Below are positions 21,164 to 28,833 of a stretch of 45,021 nt of DNA, one piece after another. The translations under genes and the position numbers were made by a program. Origin of the DNA: a virus; IMG/VR virus record IMGVR_UViG_3300036792_000541, positions 1 to 45,021 of that record, one strand, 5' to 3'. The notes below the pieces were generated by a model. It made no database searches and was not told the DNA's origin. It worked only from the letters and a program-made list of their open reading frames with translations. Each line of letters begins with the position of its first letter. Position 1 is the first letter of the stretch.

Positions 21164-22755
21164 ATCCAACATTATTAGGCCCGGATGGCTCAACCCCTCT
21201 GCGAGAATATGCCGGCTATACCGGAGGCGGTGCAGGTTTCGGCGGTCAGATTGCAAACTGGCTTCCTGCATCTCAAAGCGTTGATGCTGCCTTATTGCCG
21301 CAATTTGAACGGGGGAACGCCCGGGCTGATGACCTGGTGCGAAATAATGGCTATGCAGCCAATGGCGTGCAGCTTCACCAGGATCACATTGTAGGGTCCT
21401 TTTTCCGGCTGAGTTATCGCCCTAACTGGCGTTATCTGGGCATTGAGGAGAAAGAATCCCGGGCGTTTTCTGATGAGGTAGAGGCGGCGTGGCGAGAATA
21501 TGCCGAAGACCCGGATTGTTGCCTGGATGTGGAGCGCAAACGCACCTTCACGATGATGATCCGGGAAGGGGTGGCCATGCACGCTTTTAATGGCGAGGTG
21601 TTTACTCAACCTTGCTGGGAGCGCAATCAGCGCCGATTGTTCCGCACGCAATTTAAAATGGTCAGCCCCAAACGTATCCGAAACGCCCCGGGTGTACTCG
21701 ATAGCAATACTCAGCGTGCCGGCGTGAAGTTGGATAAATATGGCGCCGCCGTTGGTTATAACGTGGCGGATGACAGTTATCCGAGTTGGGGCGCCCGCCG
21801 TTGGTCATATGTTCCCCGTGAGTTAGCGAACGGCCGGCCAGCGATGATCCACATTTTCGAACCTCTGGAAGATGGGCAAACACGCGGTGCGAACCGGTTC
21901 TATAGCGTTATGGAGCAAATGAAAATGCTTGATACGCTGCAGAATACGCAGCTGCAGAGTGCGATTGTGAAGGCGACGTATGCCGCGACAATTGAGTCCG
22001 AGCTGGATACTGACAAGGCCTTTGAGTACATCCTGGGGACGGGGGACGCCAAAGGCCAATCCAGCCAGATGAATAAACTGTTGGAGCAATACCTGGTGTA
22101 TTACCAGGCGGCTCAAGTGAAGTTTGGCGGCGCCAAGGTTCCGCACCTGTTCCCGGGCGATGAGCTTAAATTGCAAACGGCTCAGGATACCGATAACGGT
22201 TATTCAGTGTTTGAACAGTCGCTGTTGAGATATATCGCCGCTGGGCTGGGTGTGTCCTATGAACAGCTTTCCCGGGACTATTCGCAAGTCAGTTATTCCA
22301 GCGCCCGGGCATCGGCTAACGAATCCTGGCGTTACTTCCTCGGCCGCCGCAAGTTTATTGCGTCACGCCAGGCGAGCATGATGTTTTCTTGCTGGTTGGA
22401 AGAAGCATTGATCCGTGGGGTGGTAAAAATGCCATCCCGGGCGCGGTTCTCGTTTACCGAGGCGCGATGTGCCTGGAGTAATTCAGAATGGATCGGTGCT
22501 GGCCGTATGGCCATCGATGGGCTGAAAGAGGTGCAAGAGTCCGTCATGCTGATCGAGGCAGGCTTAAGTACCTATGAAAAAGAATGCGGCAAGCTGGGCG
22601 AAGATTATCAGGAAATTTTCCGCCAGCAGGTCCAGGAGGCCGAAGAACGAAAAGCCGCTGGACTAACATCGCCGGCATGGGTGGCTGCAGCTTTCCAGGC
22701 TCAGCTGCAGAACTCAACACAAAACGAGGGAGGCCAGCGTGGATCAAGCACGTAA
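21160..22755 (+). CDS. B: Portal protein (gpB-like)
   Basis: Dodecameric portal through which DNA enters and leaves the head; 531 residues, as in lambda gpB. Recognisable core NGYAANGVQLHQDHIVG, then the RDYSQVSYSSARASANESWR segment. The C-terminus overlaps the protease start by 17 bp. Confidence 0.97.
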   Translation: MNPTLLGPDGSTPLREYAGYTGGGAGFGGQIANWLPASQSVDAALLPQFERGNARADDLVRNNGYAANGVQLHQDHIVGSFFRLSYRPNWRYLGIEEKESRAFSDEVEAAWREYAEDPDCCLDVERKRTFTMMIREGVAMHAFNGEVFTQPCWERNQRRLFRTQFKMVSPKRIRNAPGVLDSNTQRAGVKLDKYGAAVGYNVADDSYPSWGARRWSYVPRELANGRPAMIHIFEPLEDGQTRGANRFYSVMEQMKMLDTLQNTQLQSAIVKATYAATIESELDTDKAFEYILGTGDAKGQSSQMNKLLEQYLVYYQAAQVKFGGAKVPHLFPGDELKLQTAQDTDNGYSVFEQSLLRYIAAGLGVSYEQLSRDYSQVSYSSARASANESWRYFLGRRKFIASRQASMMFSCWLEEALIRGVVKMPSRARFSFTEARCAWSNSEWIGAGRMAIDGLKEVQESVMLIEAGLSTYEKECGKLGEDYQEIFRQQVQEAEERKAAGLTSPAWVAAAFQAQLQNSTQNEGGQRGSST

Positions 22756-24076
22756 CTTGCCCCATATCGCCAGCATGGCACTCAATGAGCCGCTTTTATT
22801 AGAACCCGCCTACGCGCGGGTTTTCTTTTGCGCGTTGGGTAAGGAGCTGGGCGTGGGGCGCCTGATTGATGGCACAACAAACACCGTTCTATCGCAGTCG
22901 CAAATGTCAGAGGTGGCCGCGTCTTATGGTCCTGGGCGCATGACGATCACGGATAGCGGGTATGACATTCAGGATCGGATTGCCATCGTACCAATCTCAG
23001 GGACGCTGGTGAGCAAGTCTGCCTCATTGCGGCCATATTCCGGCATGACCGGCTATAACGGCATTGTCTCCCGGGTGCAGATGGCGATTAACGATCCCGA
23101 TGTAGACGGGATTTTACTCGAAATGGACACACCTGGCGGCATGGTCGCCGGCGGATTTGATGCTGCAGATATGATCGCCCGTCTCCGCACTCAAAAGCCG
23201 ATCTGGTCGCTGGCTAACGATATGAACTGCAGCGCCGGCCAACTCCTGGCCAGCGCTTGTTCTCGGCGCCTGGTTACTCAAACGGCCAAAGCCGGTTCGA
23301 TCGGCGTGCTAATGGCACACAGTAATTATGCGGGCAATCTGGAGCAAGCCGGCGTCGATATTACCCTGATTTTTTCCGGCTCTCACAAAGTGGATGGCAA
23401 CCCCTGGGAGGCGTTGCCGAAAGAGGTGCGGGCGACTTTCCAGGCAAAAATGGACGCTATACGCCAATCGTTCGCGGGGAAAGTGTCGAGCTATACCGGT
23501 ATTTCTGTTCAAGCGGTGCTCGATACCGAAGCGGCCGTGTATACCGGCCAGGAGTCGATAGATGCAGGTCTATCTGATGAACTGGTGATCAACACCGACG
23601 CGCTTGCGGTGATGCGTGAGGCTCTCAGTAATTCGAAAATAACCCGGTCTATAGGAGGCCAAATGTCAGTAAATCAAACCCAAACCGTAGCGGATACGCC
23701 AACCGGGTCGGAAGTGGCCACAGTACAAACAGCCGTTGATCCGGCAGCGGCTCTGCCAGCAGGGGGTGTAACAGCGGCCGTTAATGATGCTATTAAGGCC
23801 GAAAATACCCGCATCATGGGGATTTTGGATTGTGATGAGGCCAAAGGCCGCGGCGTCTCCGCACGTGCCCTGGCAGCCACGCCAGGAATGACGGTAGAAA
23901 ACGCCCAGCGCATTCTTGCCAGTATGCCGGAAAGCGCTCAGGTCCGGACTGAAACGGGACTTGATCGCCTGATGGCCGATTCTCCCGAAGCGTTGGGCCA
24001 GGGGAGCGATGAAAACAAGGCGCAAGACGGGGTATCGCGTTTAGCGTCATTCTTAACGCAAGGGGAAAATGCATGA
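22739..24076 (+). CDS. C: Capsid maturation protease (gpC-like, S49)
   Basis: A 445-residue head protease of the SppA/S49 family with a built-in scaffold tail. Nucleophile S165 lies in NDMNCSAGQLLASAC, with a candidate lysine partner near 217; VPISGTL and DTPGGMVAGG are family landmarks. GTG start overlapping B. The last 137 codons are also translated from an internal start as the scaffold. Confidence 0.95.
   Translation: MDQARNLPHIASMALNEPLLLEPAYARVFFCALGKELGVGRLIDGTTNTVLSQSQMSEVAASYGPGRMTITDSGYDIQDRIAIVPISGTLVSKSASLRPYSGMTGYNGIVSRVQMAINDPDVDGILLEMDTPGGMVAGGFDAADMIARLRTQKPIWSLANDMNCSAGQLLASACSRRLVTQTAKAGSIGVLMAHSNYAGNLEQAGVDITLIFSGSHKVDGNPWEALPKEVRATFQAKMDAIRQSFAGKVSSYTGISVQAVLDTEAAVYTGQESIDAGLSDELVINTDALAVMREALSNSKITRSIGGQMSVNQTQTVADTPTGSEVATVQTAVDPAAALPAGGVTAAVNDAIKAENTRIMGILDCDEAKGRGVSARALAATPGMTVENAQRILASMPESAQVRTETGLDRLMADSPEALGQGSDENKAQDGVSRLASFLTQGENA
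23663..24076 (+). CDS. Nu3: Scaffold protein (Nu3-like) from internal start in C
   Basis: In-frame internal ATG at 23663 with a strong AGGAGG six bases upstream, giving a 137-residue Gln/Ala-rich protein (MSVNQTQTVADTPTGSE...). Lambda makes its scaffold Nu3 the same way from the 3' part of C. Needed for head shell assembly and then removed. Confidence 0.88.
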   Translation: MSVNQTQTVADTPTGSEVATVQTAVDPAAALPAGGVTAAVNDAIKAENTRIMGILDCDEAKGRGVSARALAATPGMTVENAQRILASMPESAQVRTETGLDRLMADSPEALGQGSDENKAQDGVSRLASFLTQGENA

Positions 24077-24399
24077 CCGTAGAACATCGTAATGATCATC
24101 GAGTGTTTGCCGGCAGCGATACGGCACATACCGCGAAAGCAAGCAGTGGGCTGGCCAAAGCAACTCCAGCCCTGACGCCTCTGATGCTTGCGGCAGAAGG
24201 CGGTTTATTGGTGGCCTGGGATGGAACAGCGGCGGGAACGGCTATTGCCGTGTTGGCTCTACCACATGATGGTAGCGCTCCTATGCTGACTTATTACAAG
24301 TCGGGGACGTTTGCTATTGAGGCGATAGCCTGGCCTGACGGCGTGAGCGAACAGTTAAAACAAAATGCGTTTATCGGTACCGCCATCAGCGTTGCTTAA
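24073..24399 (+). CDS. D: Head decoration protein gpD
   Basis: A 108-residue trimeric capsid-stabilising protein that binds expanded heads. The stretch AEGGLLVAWDGTAAGTAIAVLA with YYKSGTFAIEAIAWP matches lambda gpD. Starts within the C stop (ATGA). Confidence 0.94.
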   Translation: MTVEHRNDHRVFAGSDTAHTAKASSGLAKATPALTPLMLAAEGGLLVAWDGTAAGTAIAVLALPHDGSAPMLTYYKSGTFAIEAIAWPDGVSEQLKQNAFIGTAISVA

Positions 24400-24421
24400 A
24401 ACGGTTTTCCCCCATCACTAC

Positions 24422-24446
24422 AGGCTGCCAATTGGCGGCCTTTTTA
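24422..24446 (+). terminator. Hairpin/terminator between D and E
   Basis: AGGCTGCC / GGCGGCCT pair over 8 positions around AATT, followed by TTTTTA. Probably a weak terminator or stability hairpin that sets D and E message levels. Confidence 0.7.
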
Positions 24447-24464
24447 TTACCAGAAGGAGGGCCT

Positions 24465-25493
24465 ATGGGCCTGTTTACCACGCGTCAACTGATTGGCGTA
24501 ACCCAGGACAAACTCAAGTTTAATGCGTTGTTCCTGAATCTGTTTTTTAAGCGTGAAATCACTTTCGATACCGAAGAGGTGATGCTGGACAAAATTACCG
24601 GTCGGGCACCGATAGCCGTGTACGTTTCTCCTCAGGTAGAGGGCAAAGTTTTACGTAATTTGGGCGGGATGACACGCACGCTAAAGCCTGGGTATGTCAA
24701 ACCGAAACACCAGGTAACGCCGGCCATGGTAGTTGACCGCCTGCCCGGCGAAGATCCGGCGATGCTTGCGGATCCGGCATACAAGCGTGAGCGTATTATT
24801 GCGCAGAACCTGAAACAGGAAGAAGAATCCATTGTTCAGGTTGAAGAAATGCAGGCTGTTCAGGCGGTATTAAAGGGCAAGTATCTGATGGAGGGGGAGC
24901 AATTCGAAAAAGTTGAAGTCGACTTTGGTCGGAACCCTGCAAACAACATTATTCAGAGTGGCTCGGCAGCATGGTCAAAACAGGACCAGGATACCTTTGA
25001 CCCGACGTTTGATCTGGATATGTACGCTGACCAAAGTAACGGAGCAATCAACATTGCCGTGATGGACGGGCTGTCCTGGCGCGTCTTGAATGGGTTCAAG
25101 TTGTTCCGTGAAAAGATGGATACCCGCCGAGGGTCCAATTCTCAGTTGGAGACGGCGTTGAAAGACCTGGGGGCAATTGTATCCTTCAAGGGCTACTACG
25201 GCGACCTGGCTATTGTTGTGACGAAAGGCCAATACGCGAAAGAGGATGGAAAAACAGAGCGCTATATGCCGGATAGCACCATTGTACTGGGGAATACGTT
25301 GGCTGATGGCATCCGTTGTTACGGCATGATCCATGATGCTGAGTTTGTCGCTGAAGGGATCACCGTCGCTAAACGTTATCCGAAAAACTGGATCACAAAA
25401 GGTGACGTGAGCAGTGAATACACTATGACCCAATCCGCCCCGCTTATGGTTCTGCCAGAACCTGACAATTTCGTTGTCATCACAATCGCATAA
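24465..25493 (+). CDS. E: Major capsid protein gpE
   Basis: A 342-residue HK97-fold shell protein. MGLFTTRQL, FNALFLNLFF, VSPQVEGKVLRNLGG and TPGYVKPKHQVTP follow lambda gpE. The ATG at 24465 has AAGGAGG just upstream; the longer frame starts within the preceding hairpin. Confidence 0.96.
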   Translation: MGLFTTRQLIGVTQDKLKFNALFLNLFFKREITFDTEEVMLDKITGRAPIAVYVSPQVEGKVLRNLGGMTRTLKPGYVKPKHQVTPAMVVDRLPGEDPAMLADPAYKRERIIAQNLKQEEESIVQVEEMQAVQAVLKGKYLMEGEQFEKVEVDFGRNPANNIIQSGSAAWSKQDQDTFDPTFDLDMYADQSNGAINIAVMDGLSWRVLNGFKLFREKMDTRRGSNSQLETALKDLGAIVSFKGYYGDLAIVVTKGQYAKEDGKTERYMPDSTIVLGNTLADGIRCYGMIHDAEFVAEGITVAKRYPKNWITKGDVSSEYTMTQSAPLMVLPEPDNFVVITIA

Positions 25494-25510
25494 CGCCGAT
25501 TAATCGGACA

Positions 25511-25528
25511 GGGGCTACGGCCCCTTTT
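25511..25528 (+). terminator. Hairpin/terminator after E
   Basis: GGGGC, loop TACG, GCCCC, then TTTT: a compact UACG-tetraloop hairpin right after the capsid gene, probably giving partial termination. Confidence 0.72.
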
Positions 25529-25552
25529 CCCCTGTTTTAGAGAGATAACACA

Positions 25553-25963
25553 ATGGCTACTAAAGACGAGTTGATCGCCAAACTGGGCGAGTTGGGCAAG
25601 GTGTTGGGCCGTGAGCTGAGCGCAGAAGGGACTATCGCAGATCTGCAGTTACGTATCCGTGAAGCCGAAGAGGAAATCGAGGCATTAGAGGAGGACGACG
25701 ACGGCTCGACCGGTGGCACGGGGGGGGCTTTAGGTTCCGGCTTGTTGCCGGCTGCTCCTGGGGATGAACTCCAGCCATCGGCGCCAAAAGCAGAAGGTGC
25801 AATTGAGTGGGTAACTGTCCGCGTACTGACGACCTTGCATATCAACGCCTTGCATGAAACGCGCAATATACCAGTGAAAATGGCGTATGCCGGCGATACG
25901 GTCCGCGTGCTGGCCACGGACGTGGACGAGCTGGAAGACGCTGGCCACGCTACAGAGCTTTAA
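25553..25963 (+). CDS. FI: DNA packaging protein FI
   Basis: A 136-residue accessory that helps terminase-DNA complexes dock on proheads. It opens MATKDELIAKLGELGKVL and has the acidic low-complexity middle and a VRVLTTLHINALHETR C-terminal domain of lambda gpFI. Confidence 0.92.
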   Translation: MATKDELIAKLGELGKVLGRELSAEGTIADLQLRIREAEEEIEALEEDDDGSTGGTGGALGSGLLPAAPGDELQPSAPKAEGAIEWVTVRVLTTLHINALHETRNIPVKMAYAGDTVRVLATDVDELEDAGHATEL

Positions 25964-25972
25964 GGGAGGAGC

Positions 25973-26326
25973 ATGGACGGGTTCGATAATCTTTTTGATG
26001 AAGCCCTTTTTGATGCTGATAGCCGCATTCTTGAGGTTATGGGCCGTGAGGTGGCGGTATTTATAAATGGTGCCTCGACGCCTGTCCGTGCCGTTTTTGA
26101 TGACCCGGAAAGCATCGATTATGCATCCGGCGGTAACGTTCGGATTGAGGGGACCAGTCCGCGATTGTTCGTCAAATCTGCAGCAGTAACGCAATTGCAG
26201 CGATTGGACGTTGTACGGGTTGGTACTGAGCGCTATTGGGTCGATCGCATCGCCCCGGATGACACGGGTAGCCGTTACATTTATCTCGGCGTTGGGGACC
26301 CGCCGGCCAGCACTCGCAGGCGTTAA
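25973..26326 (+). CDS. FII: Head-tail joining protein FII
   Basis: A 117-residue connector protein: MDGFDNLFDEALF at the start and VFDDPESIDYASGG, WVDRIAPDD and GVGDPPAS as in lambda gpFII. It completes the head so that tails can attach. AAGGGAGGAGC precedes the ATG. Confidence 0.95.
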   Translation: MDGFDNLFDEALFDADSRILEVMGREVAVFINGASTPVRAVFDDPESIDYASGGNVRIEGTSPRLFVKSAAVTQLQRLDVVRVGTERYWVDRIAPDDTGSRYIYLGVGDPPASTRRR

Positions 26327-26335
26327 GGGGGATAT

Positions 26336-26905
26336 ATGGCAATGAAAGGGCTGGAGCAGGCGATCGCTAACCTGAGCAGCATAAGTAAAACTGCAGTACC
26401 TATCGCGTCTGCCCAGGCTATTAACCGGGTGGCCGTGCGGGCAATCAGTCGAAGCACTAAACGGGTTTCGGCCGAGGTCAATATACAGCAAAAGCTGATC
26501 AAGCAGCGCGCCAGGCTGAGGCGTGCAAGTCCTTCACAGAATCCCCCGCGCGCCGTTCTTTCGATTAACCGTGGCAACATGCCGGCTATCAAGCTGGGTA
26601 CGGCCCGTATGCAGTTATCGCGAAAATCGGGCAATACCGGGCGCCAGGGCAGTGTATTGAAGATCGGGCGGTTCACGTTCCGTAATGCTTTTGTGCAGCG
26701 TTTAACGAATGGCCGCTGGCATGTCATGCGCCGGCTAGGCAAAGCCCGGTATTCGATAGAGGTCGTTAAAATTCCGTTGGTTGAACCACTCACAAAAGCT
26801 TATGAGGAGGAGTCCAGGAGCCTATTGGCATCTGATATGGGTAAGGAAATGCGTTACGCCTTACAGAACCAGATGCGGCTTTACCTGGTGAAGAGGTCAC
26901 GATGA
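26336..26905 (+). CDS. Z: Tail completion protein gpZ
   Basis: A 189-residue protein at the tail terminus, required for infectious particles in lambda. MKGLEQAIANLSSISKTAVPIASAQAINRVA and FVQRLTNGRWHVMRRL match gpZ. Overlaps U by ATGA. Confidence 0.94.
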   Translation: MAMKGLEQAIANLSSISKTAVPIASAQAINRVAVRAISRSTKRVSAEVNIQQKLIKQRARLRRASPSQNPPRAVLSINRGNMPAIKLGTARMQLSRKSGNTGRQGSVLKIGRFTFRNAFVQRLTNGRWHVMRRLGKARYSIEVVKIPLVEPLTKAYEEESRSLLASDMGKEMRYALQNQMRLYLVKRSR

Positions 26906-27303
26906 TTAAACATACCGAAATTCGATCCGCGGTGCTGGACGCATTGACGAGCAGCCTGGGGTCAGATGTGATTTTTTTTGATGGTCGCCCCGCTGTTTTA
27001 AACGAAACCGATTTTCCCGCTGTCGCTGTCTATCTCACTGATGCGAAGTATACCGGTCAGAGGCTCGATGAGGACAGCTGGCGAGCAGATCTACACGTTG
27101 AATTATTCCTGGCTGCGCAGGTTCCTGATTCGGAGCTTGATGCGTGGATGGAGACGAAAATTTATCCCGCGCTCAGTCATATACCGGCCTTGTCTGAGCT
27201 TATCGAAACAATGGTTGCTCATGGTTATGGCTATCAGCGTGACGATGAGATGGCCGCGTGGAGTTCTGCAGACCTTTCCTATCAACTGACCTATTCCATG
27301 TAG
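26902..27303 (+). CDS. U: Tail terminator gpU
   Basis: A 133-residue hexamer that stops tail tube growth and meets the head. FFDGRPAVLNETDFPAVAVYLTDA and the QVPDSELDAWMETKIYP run are as in lambda gpU. Confidence 0.95.
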   Translation: MIKHTEIRSAVLDALTSSLGSDVIFFDGRPAVLNETDFPAVAVYLTDAKYTGQRLDEDSWRADLHVELFLAAQVPDSELDAWMETKIYPALSHIPALSELIETMVAHGYGYQRDDEMAAWSSADLSYQLTYSM

Positions 27304-27313
27304 GGGATCCACT

Positions 27314-28051
27314 ATGTTAGCTCCAAACCCATTGGCGCCAGTTAAGGGCGCTGGGACCACTTTTTGGCTTTATACGGGTAACAACGACCCTTTTTATAAC
27401 CCGCTCAGTGATGAGGGCTGGACGCGCTTGGCCAAAGTAAAAGAACTGCAGCCTGGCGAAATTACCGCTGAATCCTACGACGATAACTATGTTGATGACG
27501 AAGACGCGGATTGGAATGCCTCCGCGCAGGGGGCTAAATCAGCCGGAGAGGCGAATATTACACTGGCCTGGAAGCCGGGCGAGCCAGGGCAAAGAGGGCT
27601 GGTGGAATGGTTCCATTCCGGCGATGTTCGCGGATACCGGATCAAGTACCCCAACGGTGCCGTCGATGTGTTTAAAGGCTGGGTAAGCGGGCTGGGTAAA
27701 ACCGTCACCGCAAAGGAAGTGATCACCCGTACCGTCAAACTCACAAACTCCGGCCGGCCGCATATTGCAGAGGATGGTGATTCGCCGGTGGTATCAGTTA
27801 CCGGTCTGACTGCCGCCCCGGCAACCGCTAATGTAGCCGTGGGCGCTACGGTTGACATTACTTTCACCGTTCAGCCGGCTAATGCTACTGATACCTCCCT
27901 GCGTATTTCCACATCGGCGCCGGCGCTGGCCACTGTGACGCAAAATGGCAACGTGGCCAAGGTGAAAGGCGTAAAAGCGGGAGTAGTGGAGATCATCGGC
28001 ATGACCAATGATGGTCTATTTGTCGCTATTTCCAAAGTCACCGTCGCTTAA
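27314..28051 (+). CDS. V: Major tail tube protein gpV with Ig-like domain
   Basis: A 245-residue tube subunit. The N-terminal part (PVKGAGTTFWLYTG ... ITAESYDDNYVDDEDADW) forms the tube. The last about 85 residues (VTGLTAAPATANVAVGATVDITF) are the Ig-like (BIG2) domain displayed on the lambda tail surface. Confidence 0.96.
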   Translation: MLAPNPLAPVKGAGTTFWLYTGNNDPFYNPLSDEGWTRLAKVKELQPGEITAESYDDNYVDDEDADWNASAQGAKSAGEANITLAWKPGEPGQRGLVEWFHSGDVRGYRIKYPNGAVDVFKGWVSGLGKTVTAKEVITRTVKLTNSGRPHIAEDGDSPVVSVTGLTAAPATANVAVGATVDITFTVQPANATDTSLRISTSAPALATVTQNGNVAKVKGVKAGVVEIIGMTNDGLFVAISKVTVA

Positions 28052-28063
28052 TGTTTAACTCAG

Positions 28064-28085
28064 CGCCCCGAAAGGGGCGTTTTTA
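28064..28085 (+). terminator. Terminator after V
   Basis: CGCCCC, loop GAAA, GGGGCG, then TTTTTATT. A stable hairpin 13 bp after the tail tube gene, likely lowering expression of downstream tail genes. Confidence 0.88.
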
Positions 28086-28096
28086 TTGGTGGATTT

Positions 28097-28501
28097 ATGC
28101 TTAAAAAAGACACGTTTAAATACGCTGGTCAGAGTATCAGCGTTAGTGAATTATCGGGTTTACAACGAATTGAATACATGACTGTTATTCAAAAGGAAAC
28201 CGCGATTTTCGATAATCTGCCGGCAGATATTCCAGAATCTGATAGCAATATGGCCTTTGCATCGTTGCGCCTGCGCATTAATGCCTGGCTGGTGGCCGCG
28301 TCGCTTTGGCATGACGACAAACAAACCCCTGTTGAAACGCTGCAGCAGACTGTCCTGGTCGATTGGTCTGGCCCTGCGATCGCAGAGTGTAGCCAAATGG
28401 TTCTTACGTTGAGTGACATGCTAGCGCCGGAAACGGATCCCGATGACCCGGGCGTTGATGCATCGCCGGCAGAAGAGAAGGACTCACCCGCAAAGCCCTA
28501 G
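28097..28501 (+). CDS. G: Tail assembly chaperone gpG
   Basis: A 134-residue chaperone that, with the frameshifted GT form, holds the tape measure during tail assembly. The opening (FKYAGQSISVSELSGLQRIEYMT) follows lambda gpG, and the end is acidic and Pro-rich. The T frame overlaps its last codons, one base back. Confidence 0.92.
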   Translation: MLKKDTFKYAGQSISVSELSGLQRIEYMTVIQKETAIFDNLPADIPESDSNMAFASLRLRINAWLVAASLWHDDKQTPVETLQQTVLVDWSGPAIAECSQMVLTLSDMLAPETDPDDPGVDASPAEEKDSPAKP

Positions 28502-28833
28502 CCTCCGAAATCCTGTTTGCTCAGCGCCTGGCGCGGGAGTTTAACCGACCAGACTGGCGGAAAATGCTGTCTGAGATCAGTGCGACTGAGCTGGGGGAGT
28601 GGGCGGGTTATTACAGGGAAAACCATTTCTCTGATGCCTTGCTTGATGCGGAGTTTTCAACGCTAAAAGCAACGTTAGTTGCTCTGTTCGCCTCGGGTGA
28701 TGAGCCGATTAACGCCGGTGATTTTAGCCTGTTCGCCTCGGCCGAGCCGGAGACGGAAGCAACAGACGACGATCTCATGCTGATCGGCGAAGGGATTTAC
28801 GGAGGGGTGCGTTATGTCGGAACAGATTGCTGA
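28495..28833 (+). CDS. T: T frame of the gpGT frameshift product
   Basis: This frame has no proper start of its own but continues from G by a -1 shift, as in lambda and most long-tailed phages. It is open from 28459 and encodes RLAREFNRPDWRKMLSEISATELGEW... , like lambda gpT. The shift must occur between 28459 and the G stop (28499-28501). No standard X-XXY-YYZ heptamer is present; the best candidate is C-GCA-AAG at 28489-28495, which offers an A-AAG tetramer. Confidence 0.85.
   Translation, partial: ALASEILFAQRLAREFNRPDWRKMLSEISATELGEWAGYYRENHFSDALLDAEFSTLKATLVALFASGDEPINAGDFSLFASAEPETEATDDDLMLIGEGIYGGVRYVGTDC

Noticed and set aside
25730-26491. 253-codon open frame on the minus strand across FI, FII and Z
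   Set aside because: Antisense to three clear lambda homologues, no ribosome site, and composition typical of a shadow frame.
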